From NCBI GenBank assembly GCA_029052265.1, contig JAIDJJ010000573.1, positions 1 through 16,517 of the forward strand: 16,517 nucleotides of DNA, given 5' to 3'. The position numbers and the translations under genes were made by a program. The notes beneath the pieces were generated by a model. The model had not been told where the DNA came from and ran no database searches. It saw only the letters and a list, made by a program, of their open reading frames with translations. Numbering within the stretch: the first letter of the stretch is position 1; each line of letters begins with the position of its first letter. This stretch comes from Muribaculaceae bacterium. Lineage in GTDB: Bacteria; Bacteroidota; Bacteroidia; Bacteroidales; Muribaculaceae. Of this stretch, positions 1 to 6,991 are shown piece by piece.

Positions 1-30
1 CGTGGGCTCGGAGAGTTGTATAAGAGACAG
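1..30 (+). other. Residual Nextera/Tn5 sequencing adapter at contig end (not genomic)
   Basis: These 30 bases match the last 30 bases of the Illumina Nextera read-2 transposase adapter at 28 of 30 positions. The only difference is at bases 15-16, which read GT where the adapter has TG. Bases 12-30 cover the 19-bp Tn5 mosaic end, and its terminal TATAAGAGACAG is intact (19-30). The next base starts recognisable atpD sequence. I recognise the adapter from memory; the match is seen directly. The window therefore begins at a contig end with untrimmed adapter, and real sequence starts at base 31. Confidence 0.95.
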
Positions 31-1343
31 GTACGGATGGTGTGCGTCGCGGTGTCAGAGTAGAAGACCTCGGCAGACCTATCGCTGTGCCTACAGGAGA
101 TCAGGTAAAGGGGCGTCTTCTCAACGTTATTGGAGAGCCGATTGCCCGTCTCGCTTCTATAAACAGAGATCATCTACGCGGGATTCATCAGCCGGCACCG
201 GCATTTGATGACCTCGCTATATCGACCGAAGTGCTCTATACGGGTATCAAAGTGATCGACCTTCTCGAACCATATTCCAAGGGTGGAAAAATCGGTCTGT
301 TTGGTGGCGCCGGTGTAGGTAAGACAGTGCTCATCATGGAGCTCATCAATAATATTGCCAAGGGACACAACGGTTTCTCTGTGTTTACAGGTGTTGGAGA
401 GCGTACCCGTGAAGGGAATGACCTGCTGCGAGAAATGATAGAGAGCGGTGTCATTAAATATGGCGACAAGTTTAAGGAGGGTATGGAGAAAGGGGAATGG
501 AACCTTCAGGATGTAGACATGTCTGAAGTCAACAATTCCCAGGCGACTCTGGTGTTCGGCCAGATGAACGAGCCCCCGGGAGCCCGTCTCCGTGTTGCGC
601 TTTCAGGCTTGACAGTGGCTGAGCAATTCCGTGACAATGACGGTGGAGGAAAGGAGATTCTATTGTTTATTGACAATATATTCCGATTTACTCAGGCTGG
701 ATCTGAAGTTTCGGCACTTCTCGGCCGTATGCCGTCAGCAGTGGGTTATCAGCCGACTCTCGCGTCAGAGATGGGTATGCTTCAGGAACGTATTACATCT
801 ACAAAACAGGGAAGCATCACTTCAGTACAGGCAATCTATGTGCCTGCCGATGACTTGACTGACCCTGCTCCCGCCACCACGTTCAGCTTCCTTGACGCAA
901 CCACAGTGTTGAGCCGAAAGATAGCGGAACTTGGTATTTATCCGGCGGTGGATCCTCTTGATTCCACATCCCGTATCCTCGATCCCAATATCATTGGTGA
1001 AGAACATTATAATACGGCACAGGCTGTAAAACAGTTGCTTCAAAAGTATAATGACCTTCAGGATATAATCGCGATACTTGGTGTAGATGAACTTTCTGAT
1101 GAAGACAAACTCGTAGTGGCACGTGCACGTAGGGCGCAAAGGTTCCTTTCCCAGCCATTTAATGTGGCAGAACAGTTCACCGGTCTTCCCGGTGTCATGG
1201 TGCCCCTTGCAGAAACCATACGAGGCTTCAAGATGATTCTTTCAGGAGAGATGGATGAATATCCCGAACAGGCTTTCCTAAATGTCGGAACCATCGACGA
1301 AGCAATAGAGAAGGGTAAGAAACTTCTTGCGGAAGTTAAGTAA
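31..1343 (+). CDS. atpD: F1 ATP synthase subunit beta, 5'-truncated by the contig end
   Basis: This is the catalytic beta subunit of the F1 head, which makes or hydrolyses ATP on the cytoplasmic side of the membrane. Numbered from the in-frame GTG at 42, the Walker A motif GGAGVGKT is at residues 88-95, the catalytic glutamate in GERTREGND is E120, Walker B (ILLFID) is at 206-211, and the DELSDED loop that contacts the rotor is at 349-355. The reading frame continues upstream of 42 as T-D-G, matching the family's S/T-D-G-L-R-R, and then meets adapter sequence at base 30. The GTG at 42 is therefore not the true start, and roughly 60-75 N-terminal residues are missing. The C-terminus is complete, ending in TAA. 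The gene heads a Bacteroidota-type atp operon, with atpC starting 39 bases downstream. No frameshift is seen in the remaining part. Confidence 0.97.
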
Positions 1344-1382
1344 TATACTTGAAACAGAATAAAATTAACGAATTACCGGTAT

Positions 1383-1619
1383 ATGACACTTGAAGTTATA
1401 TCATCAAGCGAGATTCTCTTCAAAGGGGATGCGGAGTCGGTCACTCTTCCCGGGGTGATGGGTTCTTTTACGGTTTTGAAAAACCATGCTTCGCTTATAT
1501 CAGTTCTTAAGGCGGGATCAATAGTATATAAGAGACCCGGTGGAGAGGAGATAAGCGTGGATATCAAAGGTGGACTGGTAGACGTTGATAATAATGTGGT
1601 GTCAGTCTGTGTGTACTGA
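1383..1619 (+). CDS. atpC: F1 ATP synthase subunit epsilon, short form lacking the C-terminal helices
   Basis: This is the epsilon subunit of the central stalk, joining gamma to the c-ring. The 78 residues correspond only to the N-terminal beta-sandwich domain: the start MTLEVISSSEILFKGDAESV, the LPGVMGSFTVLKNHASLIS segment and the glycine-rich strand near residues 62-67 fit the family. Enterobacterial epsilon is about 139 residues and carries two C-terminal helices that can brake ATP hydrolysis. Those helices are absent here, and the stop codon is followed directly by the spacer before atpB, so I see no sign of a frameshifted remainder. Short epsilon subunits are usual in Bacteroidota, as I recall. 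ATG 1383 is the only start that fits. An 8-bp palindrome, TACCGGTA, sits just upstream (1374-1381). Confidence 0.93.
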   Translation: MTLEVISSSEILFKGDAESVTLPGVMGSFTVLKNHASLISVLKAGSIVYKRPGGEEISVDIKGGLVDVDNNVVSVCVY

Positions 1620-1657
1620 TTTCCTCAGGAATAGATAAACGGTTAACCCAACAAGGA

Positions 1658-2986
1658 ATGAACTCAAAAAAGATATCAATAGTTTTGGCAATTCTTGCGT
1701 TGCTCATCATGTCGCCGGTAAAGGCAGCTGCCTCCGGCAGCGGTGAGGGGGGCGTGAATGTCAAAGAGATTATGTTCCATCACCTTGGCGATGGATATGG
1801 CTGGGAGGTTCCTTTCAGTCATACATACCGTATCCCACTTCCTGTGATAGTCAGGGCGGAAGACGGCAAATGGATATGTTTTTCCTCTTCCCGTCTTACA
1901 GAGCTTGAAGAGGAAACAGATCCGGCGACAGGGAAAACAAAGGTAGAGGCTGTCCCCCGGATAGTCAATATCGACAAGGATGGCAAGACATACAGTTTTC
2001 TGCTGGCGCATGTAAGCAAACACAGCAACAAGGTTGTGCAGGTATTCCCTGTAGAGACCGATTCCGACAGGGCGGCATTGCAGGCAGCTTCCGATAGTGA
2101 AGGTGCGGCAGGGGAATATGGTGTTGATAAGGTCATAAACGGATATGTGCTTTATGATGGAACATATTATAAAGAATACCGACCGTTTGATTTTTCAATC
2201 ACAAAGAATGTACTCGCTCTTTTTATCGCTTCCCTGATAGTGACGTTTATGGTAATGTCAGTGGTAAGATGGTATTCTAAAAATGGATACAAGGCACCAA
2301 GAAAGGGTACAGGGTTCATGGAAATGCTCATCGGTTTCATATATGTGGATGTGATAAAATCGACACTGCATGATAAAGCGAACAGATTTGCACCGTTCCT
2401 GCTTACCTGTTTCTTTTTCATCCTCGTTATGAATCTTGTGGGACTGATAGTCATATTTCCGGGAGGAGCCAATCTGACAGGAAATATTGCGGTCACACTT
2501 GTTCTTGCAGTGATGGTGTTTGTCGTAGTAAATATAAAGGCGACAAAGCATTATTGGAAAGAGATCTTCTGGCCGGATGTGCCCTTGTTCTTGAAGTTTC
2601 CGCTCCCCATAATGCAGCTGATTGAGATATTTGGAATATTTACGAAACCCGCAGCGCTTTGTGTGCGTCTTTTTGCCAATATGATGGGTGGGCATATGAT
2701 TGTGATCACACTGACCCTGCTCATATTCATATTCGCTGCTTTCGGAGCGGTGGCAACAGGAGGATCAGTCGTAATATCTGTAATTTTCTCAATATTCATG
2801 CTTGCTCTTGATGTGCTTGTGAGCTTTATACAGGCATTTGTGTTCACACTGCTTTCTACATTATTTATTTCAATGGCGCAGGAAAACGGCCATCATGAGG
2901 TAAAACATGGAAATGTGACACATGAGACATTGCCTGATGGAGACGAAGCAATAAAGAAAGATAATGCTACGGAAGTTGCATTATGA
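1658..2986 (+). CDS. atpB: Fo ATP synthase subunit a with signal peptide and large N-terminal periplasmic domain
   Basis: Subunit a forms the two proton half-channels next to the c-ring. At 442 residues it is much longer than the E. coli protein (271). Residues 1-25 look like a signal peptide: a lysine-containing start, a hydrophobic core and small residues before the likely cut near A23-A25. Residues about 30-175 form a polar domain, presumably periplasmic. Membrane helices lie near 182-204, 244-266, 274-293, 315-365 and 370-406, and a hydrophilic His-rich tail follows (408-442). The essential channel arginine, in LCVRLFANMMGGH, is R337. Positions matching E. coli E219 and H245 are H346 and D385, so the acid/base pair is swapped. 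Q392 matches E. coli Q252. It sits 38 bases after atpC and 50 before atpE. I see no separate atpI-like gene between atpC and atpB. Confidence 0.96.
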   Translation: MNSKKISIVLAILALLIMSPVKAAASGSGEGGVNVKEIMFHHLGDGYGWEVPFSHTYRIPLPVIVRAEDGKWICFSSSRLTELEEETDPATGKTKVEAVPRIVNIDKDGKTYSFLLAHVSKHSNKVVQVFPVETDSDRAALQAASDSEGAAGEYGVDKVINGYVLYDGTYYKEYRPFDFSITKNVLALFIASLIVTFMVMSVVRWYSKNGYKAPRKGTGFMEMLIGFIYVDVIKSTLHDKANRFAPFLLTCFFFILVMNLVGLIVIFPGGANLTGNIAVTLVLAVMVFVVVNIKATKHYWKEIFWPDVPLFLKFPLPIMQLIEIFGIFTKPAALCVRLFANMMGGHMIVITLTLLIFIFAAFGAVATGGSVVISVIFSIFMLALDVLVSFIQAFVFTLLSTLFISMAQENGHHEVKHGNVTHETLPDGDEAIKKDNATEVAL

Positions 2987-3008
2987 ATTACAATAGAATA
3001 AAAAGAAA

Positions 3009-3036
3009 AATCAATAACGCTTAAAAATTTAGAATT
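3009..3036 (+). promoter_or_regulatory. A/T-rich translation leader of atpE carrying a motif shared with the atpG leader
   Basis: The 50 bases between atpB and atpE contain only eight G or C. There is no Shine-Dalgarno-like sequence; A-rich unstructured leaders commonly support translation in Bacteroidota. The 11-mer AATCAATAACG (3009-3019) recurs at 6026-6036 upstream of atpG, at nearly the same distance from the start codon. A role in boosting synthesis of the many-copy c subunit is inference. Confidence 0.35.
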
Positions 3037-3282
3037 ATGTTATCAATGATTTTAGCAGCAGTGGCACCTCTTGCAGCCCTTGGCGCAGCAATAGGTGCGG
3101 GTATAGCAGCCATCGCAGCCGGCATCGGCATTGGCAATATCGGATCTTCAGCTATGGAGGCAATTGCGCGTCAGCCGGAATCTGCAGGCGACATACGTTC
3201 CAACATGATTGTGATCGCTGCACTTATCGAGGGCGTGGCTCTTTTCGCAGTGATCGTATCTGCACTCGCTCTTTTCCTTTAA
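3037..3282 (+). CDS. atpE: Fo ATP synthase subunit c (proteolipid rotor subunit)
   Basis: This small hairpin protein (81 residues) assembles into the rotating c-ring. It has two membrane helices rich in Ala, Gly and Ile, about residues 5-38 and 55-80, joined by a polar loop with the family signature ARQPE (44-48). The ion-carrying carboxylate is E65 in ALIEGVALF. The residue that in sodium-type rings is usually Gln (Ilyobacter Q32) is I32 here, and E65 is followed by Gly rather than Ser, so proton coupling is inferred. Start ATG 3037 is used; a second in-frame ATG at 3046 would remove only three residues. Spacing to atpF is 34 bases. Confidence 0.95.
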   Translation: MLSMILAAVAPLAALGAAIGAGIAAIAAGIGIGNIGSSAMEAIARQPESAGDIRSNMIVIAALIEGVALFAVIVSALALFL

Positions 3283-3316
3283 TCAAACTCGACACCAACG
3301 TTAAAATCCTGTCACA

Positions 3317-3811
3317 ATGGAATTGTTCACGCCCGAATTAGGCTTGGTATTCTGGATGTTTATCGCTTTCATCATCCTCTTCGTGGTTTTGGCGAAGTGG
3401 GGATGGCCGGTAATCATTAAGAATATGGACGAGCGCGCCGACACCATAGACAAAGGTGTGGAATATGCTAAGGAGGCAAAGGCGCAGCTTGACTCCGCAC
3501 GTGCCGATGCGCAGAAATTTCTCGATGATGCACGTAAACAGCAAGCTGAAATTTTGCGTGATGCAGCCAAAATGAAATCTCAGATAATCGAAGATGCGAA
3601 GAAAGAGGCATCTGAAGAGGCTAAGAAAGTAATGGATGCTGCCAAAGTGTCGATAGAACAATCACGCAAGGAAGCGGAGCTTCAATTTAAAAATGAAGTT
3701 AGCAAGTTCTCTCTTGATATTGCCGAAAAGATGGTACGCAACCAGCTTAAAAGCGATAAGGCACAGACTGAGCTTGTAAACAAATTGTTGGATGAAATAG
3801 AGAATAACTGA
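3317..3811 (+). CDS. atpF: Fo ATP synthase subunit b (peripheral stalk)
   Basis: Subunit b is the peripheral stalk, anchored in the membrane at its N-terminus and bound to delta and alpha at its far end. The 164-residue protein has one membrane helix at about residues 8-28, followed by a cytoplasmic PVIIKNMDERADTI hinge segment. A long charged Ala/Lys/Glu-rich helix then runs to the C-terminus (about 40-150), as expected for the stalk coiled coil. Length is normal for the family. Only one b gene is present, so a homodimer is inferred. The stop at 3811 lies four bases before the atpH start, which suggests translational coupling. Confidence 0.94.
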   Translation: MELFTPELGLVFWMFIAFIILFVVLAKWGWPVIIKNMDERADTIDKGVEYAKEAKAQLDSARADAQKFLDDARKQQAEILRDAAKMKSQIIEDAKKEASEEAKKVMDAAKVSIEQSRKEAELQFKNEVSKFSLDIAEKMVRNQLKSDKAQTELVNKLLDEIENN

Positions 3812-3815
3812 TCTG

Positions 3816-4361
3816 ATGGATAACGGTCTCATACCACACAGATATGCCAAGGCGCTTTTCAAATATGCGTCGGAAACGGGCAAGACGGAAGAGATTTACA
3901 ATCTCATGAAGCAAGTGATTTTTGCTTTCAGGAACAATCCTGCCTTGAGAGATGTGCTTTCCAATCCGTTCGTGTCGCCTAAGGATAAGGAAAATCTGTT
4001 GCTTTCCGCAGCCGGCGATGGGGCCGATGACGCATATGCGCGTTTTGTAAAGCTGATAATCGGTCATAACCGTTCAGCTCTTGCATATGAAATCATGCTC
4101 GCATATCGTGACATTTACAGGAAGGCGAACAACATTATGCAGGTGGCTATCACGACTGCCTCGGTTCTACCGGAAGAGCAGATACAGAAGTTGCGCGACC
4201 TTGTAAAGAAAGCGTTCAAAGGATCAGTCCTTGAGTTTTCAGAGTCGGTTAATCCCGATCTTATAGGCGGGTTTGTGATAGATGTGGATTCTGTAAGAAT
4301 GGATGCCTCTGTCAGCAGTGAACTCGAAAAACTACGTCAAACCCTATTAAGAAGCAATTGA
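3816..4361 (+). CDS. atpH: F1 ATP synthase subunit delta (OSCP)
   Basis: Delta caps the F1 head and links it to the b stalk. The 181-residue protein starts with the typical helical domain (RYAKALFKYASETGK, residues about 7-21) and ends with the conserved C-terminal block NPDLIGGFVIDVDSVRMDAS followed by SELEKLRQTLL. Its length is normal for the family. It is packed tightly between atpF (4 bases upstream) and atpA (4 bases downstream), consistent with coordinated, possibly coupled translation. ATG 3816 places the RYAKAL motif at the expected N-terminal position, so I keep this start. Confidence 0.94.
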   Translation: MDNGLIPHRYAKALFKYASETGKTEEIYNLMKQVIFAFRNNPALRDVLSNPFVSPKDKENLLLSAAGDGADDAYARFVKLIIGHNRSALAYEIMLAYRDIYRKANNIMQVAITTASVLPEEQIQKLRDLVKKAFKGSVLEFSESVNPDLIGGFVIDVDSVRMDASVSSELEKLRQTLLRSN

Positions 4362-4365
4362 CAAA

Positions 4366-5943
4366 ATGCTTAACCCAAGCGAAATATCTGATATTCTAAA
4401 ACAACAACTCGAAGATGTCACCTCACAGGTAAAGTTTGAGGAAGTGGGCACCGTGCTTGAAGTGGGCGACGGTGTGGCTCATGTCTACGGACTTGAAAAT
4501 GTGAAATCCAACGAGCTGGTAGAGTTTGAGAACGGCGTCAAAGGCGTCGCACTCAATCTTGAGGAGAGCAATGTGGGTGTTGTGCTTCTCAACAATGTTA
4601 ATAAAGTAACTGAAAACATGTCGGTGCGTCGCACGGGTGAGATCGCGTCAATTCCTGTAGGGGAGGGGCTTCTCGGCCGGGTGATCAACATCCTTGGTGA
4701 GCCCATCGACGGCAAAGGTCCGATAGAAGGTAATCTCATTAATCTTCCTCTTGAGAGAAAGGCTCCCGGGGTTATTTTCCGTCAGCCTGTGACTCAGCCT
4801 TTGCAGACCGGAATCAAGGCAGTCGATGCCATGATTCCAATCGGCAGAGGACAGCGAGAGTTGATTATCGGCGACCGTCAGATCGGAAAGACCGCCATTG
4901 CAATAGATACAATTATCAACCAGCGTCAGAATTATCTTGATGGCAAACCTGTGTATTGTATCTATGTAGCAATCGGACAGAAGGCTTCATCAATCGCGGC
5001 GCTTGTACATACATTGGAAAAATATGGAGCGATGGAATACACAGTGGTGGTAGCGGCTTCCGCTTCCGATTCTGCATCCATGCGCTACTATAGTCCTTTT
5101 GCAGGTGTGGCGATAGGTGAATATTTCAGAGATACCGGCAGGGACGCGCTCATTGTATACGATGACCTCTCGAAACAGGCTGTAGCTTACCGAGAAATTT
5201 CGTTGATTCTGAAACGTCCATCAGGTCGCGAGGCATATCCCGGAGATATTTTCTATCTCCATTCCCGTCTGTTGGAAAGAGCAGCGAAAATTATCGACAA
5301 TCAGGAAGTGGCAGAGAGCATGAATGACCTTCCGGAAGTCTTGAAACCTATGGTTAAAGGAGGAGGGTCGCTCACCGCATTGCCGATTATCGAAACCCAG
5401 GCAGGCGACGTATCCGCTTATATCCCCACGAATGTGATTTCGATTACAGACGGACAGATATTCCTCGAAACGAGCCTGTTTAATCAGGGTATCCGTCCGG
5501 CTATCAATGTCGGTATCTCAGTGTCGCGTGTAGGCGGCAACGCACAGATCAAGGCAATGAAGAAAGTTGCCGGAACTTTGAAGATTGCACAGGCGCAGTT
5601 CCGTGAGTTGGAATCTTTCACAAAGTTCGGCGGCGACATTGACCCTGTGACAGCGAGAGTGATAGACAGAGGTAGGAAAAACCAGCAGTTGTTGATCCAG
5701 CCTCAATATCAGCCATGGCCGGTAGAAAATGAAATTGCCGTGATATATTGTGGTGTCAATGGTCTTCTTGAGAATGTGCCTATTGAAAAAGTGCATGAGT
5801 TTGAAGACCTATTCATTCAGCTTCTCAGTGCCAAATATCAGAAGGAGGTGCTTGATGAGTTGAAGGCGGGCAAGCTTACAGACGATGTCCAGTCGAAACT
5901 TGAGCAGTGTGCTTCCGAGATTTCATCTCGATATAAATCATAA
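4366..5943 (+). CDS. atpA: F1 ATP synthase subunit alpha
   Basis: Alpha alternates with beta in the F1 hexamer, binds nucleotide without catalysing turnover, and supplies the arginine finger to the beta site. In the 525-residue protein, Walker A GDRQIGKT is at 169-176 and the Walker B-type LIVYDD at 262-267. The arginine finger, in VGISVSRVGGNAQ, is R388. The N-terminal beta-barrel (about 25-95) and the C-terminal helical domain look complete. Between LLERAAK and the GGGSLTALPIIETQAGD block there is a segment slightly longer than in E. coli, containing NDLPEVLKPMVKGG. The start follows atpH by four bases. A 112-base spacer with a strong hairpin separates it from atpG. Confidence 0.97.
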   Translation: MLNPSEISDILKQQLEDVTSQVKFEEVGTVLEVGDGVAHVYGLENVKSNELVEFENGVKGVALNLEESNVGVVLLNNVNKVTENMSVRRTGEIASIPVGEGLLGRVINILGEPIDGKGPIEGNLINLPLERKAPGVIFRQPVTQPLQTGIKAVDAMIPIGRGQRELIIGDRQIGKTAIAIDTIINQRQNYLDGKPVYCIYVAIGQKASSIAALVHTLEKYGAMEYTVVVAASASDSASMRYYSPFAGVAIGEYFRDTGRDALIVYDDLSKQAVAYREISLILKRPSGREAYPGDIFYLHSRLLERAAKIIDNQEVAESMNDLPEVLKPMVKGGGSLTALPIIETQAGDVSAYIPTNVISITDGQIFLETSLFNQGIRPAINVGISVSRVGGNAQIKAMKKVAGTLKIAQAQFRELESFTKFGGDIDPVTARVIDRGRKNQQLLIQPQYQPWPVENEIAVIYCGVNGLLENVPIEKVHEFEDLFIQLLSAKYQKEVLDELKAGKLTDDVQSKLEQCASEISSRYKS

Positions 5944-5956
5944 AAATAGTATGTGA

Positions 5957-5983
5957 CGGCGGGAGAAAACACTACTCCCGCCG
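5957..5983 (+). promoter_or_regulatory. GC-rich hairpin between atpA and atpG, no U-tract
   Basis: CGGCGGGAG (5957-5965) and CTCCCGCCG (5975-5983) form a perfect 9-bp stem around a 9-base A-rich loop. It begins 13 bases after the atpA stop. The bases after the stem are GTACATGCG, with no run of T, so it does not look like a standard intrinsic terminator. A hairpin that blocks exonucleases or marks a processing site, setting alpha:gamma message levels (3:1 in the complex), is plausible but inferred. Confidence 0.6.
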
Positions 5984-5990
5984 GTACATG

Positions 5991-6004
5991 CGTTTATATA
6001 AACG
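5991..6004. repeat. 14-bp perfect palindrome CGTTTATATAAACG in the atpA-atpG spacer
   Basis: The 14 bases are identical to their own reverse complement and lie seven bases after the hairpin stem and 51 bases before atpG. The symmetry could serve a dimeric DNA-binding protein or form part of a second RNA fold. No function can be assigned from the sequence. Confidence 0.5.
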
Positions 6005-6025
6005 GCGTCTGATCAAGAATGCCGC

Positions 6026-6036
6026 AATCAATAACG
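6026..6036 (+). repeat. Second copy of AATCAATAACG, upstream of atpG
   Basis: This is the same 11-mer as at 3009-3019. Here it ends 19 bases before the atpG start; the first copy ends 17 bases before the atpE start. Both atpG and atpE follow long spacers. The match is direct; any shared role is inference. Confidence 0.4.
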
Positions 6037-6055
6037 TATTCAGAAAAATCAACAG

Positions 6056-6946
6056 ATGGCAACTCTTAAAGCCTTAAAGACCCGTATCGGTTCAGTATCG
6101 TCAAGTGAGAAAATCACCGGCGCTATGAAAATGATATCTTCTGCGAAGGTGCATAAGAACGAGGCGGAATTAAGAAAACTCCTTCCGTTTAAGAATCAGG
6201 TGAAATCAATAATGTCTCATCTGCTCGACACGGGCGTAGAGTTTGATTCACCGTTGCTTGCGGAAAGGGAAGTGAAAAGAGTCGGTGTAGTGGTCTATGG
6301 CACCGATGATGGTCTTTGTGGCGCATATAATCTCAATGTTTTCAAGCAGTTGTTGATAGAGATTAGCCGTCTGAGACAGGAGTATGGGGATAGTGTCAGG
6401 CTTTCTATATTGCCTGTCGGAAAGAAAATAGCAAAAGCTTCTTCAAGGCTTCGAGGAGAAGGCATCGATGTCGAGCTTATTGACGGCGTCGATTCGAAAA
6501 TGCTTCCGTCTGCAGTAAATGACTTCACTCATACACTCAGGGAAAAATTTGTATCCGGAGAGTTTGATCTTATAGAGGTGGTCTACATGCAGTTTAAAAG
6601 CATGAGCAAGCAGTTGCTCAGAGTTGAGCAGTTGTTCCCGGTGAGCAGAGTTGCAATAGAGGGGAACAGTCAGGAAAGAGAGTCTGATAATAAATTATAT
6701 ATATTTGAGCCCGACGCCAATAGTATTTTCAATGAAGTCCTCCCGATGTTTGTGTTGTCTACAATGCAGGAGATCACTATTGAAAACCGGGCATCGGAGC
6801 AGGCTGCGCGAGTAATGGCGATGCAAAGCGCCAACGACAATGCCAAAAAATTGCTTGAGTCGTTGCAACTTGAATTTAACAAACTCCGCCAGCAAGGAAT
6901 CACGACAGAACTTCTTGATATTCTGGGAGGCCAGGTTGAAAGATAA
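6056..6946 (+). CDS. atpG: F1 ATP synthase subunit gamma
   Basis: Gamma is the rotating central shaft that couples c-ring rotation to the alpha/beta hexamer. The 296-residue protein has the conserved N-terminal helix (MATLKALKTRIGSVSSSEKI, then TGAMKMISSAKV), the central fold with DDGLCGAYN around residues 84-92 (usually SDRGLCG or similar), and the C-terminal helix with SEQAARVMAMQSANDNAKKLL and ITTELLDILGG near the end. Length is normal, and there is no internal stop or frameshift. It is the last atp gene. The next gene, nuoI, begins 45 bases after its stop without an intervening terminator, so the two complexes are probably co-transcribed, or the junction is a rearrangement or assembly join. 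Confidence 0.96.
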   Translation: MATLKALKTRIGSVSSSEKITGAMKMISSAKVHKNEAELRKLLPFKNQVKSIMSHLLDTGVEFDSPLLAEREVKRVGVVVYGTDDGLCGAYNLNVFKQLLIEISRLRQEYGDSVRLSILPVGKKIAKASSRLRGEGIDVELIDGVDSKMLPSAVNDFTHTLREKFVSGEFDLIEVVYMQFKSMSKQLLRVEQLFPVSRVAIEGNSQERESDNKLYIFEPDANSIFNEVLPMFVLSTMQEITIENRASEQAARVMAMQSANDNAKKLLESLQLEFNKLRQQGITTELLDILGGQVER

Positions 6947-6991
6947 GTCGTTGATAAAATCATCATGAACCGAATCAAAAAGTTTGACTAA

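Noticed and set aside
2..208. Open frame from the first bases encoding a 68-residue Arg/Ser-rich protein
   Set aside because: It begins inside the sequencing adapter and is out of frame with the clearly conserved atpD that overlaps it.
5957..5983. atpA-atpG hairpin as an intrinsic terminator
   Set aside because: There is no T-run after the stem, and the operon continues in the same direction, so full termination is unlikely.
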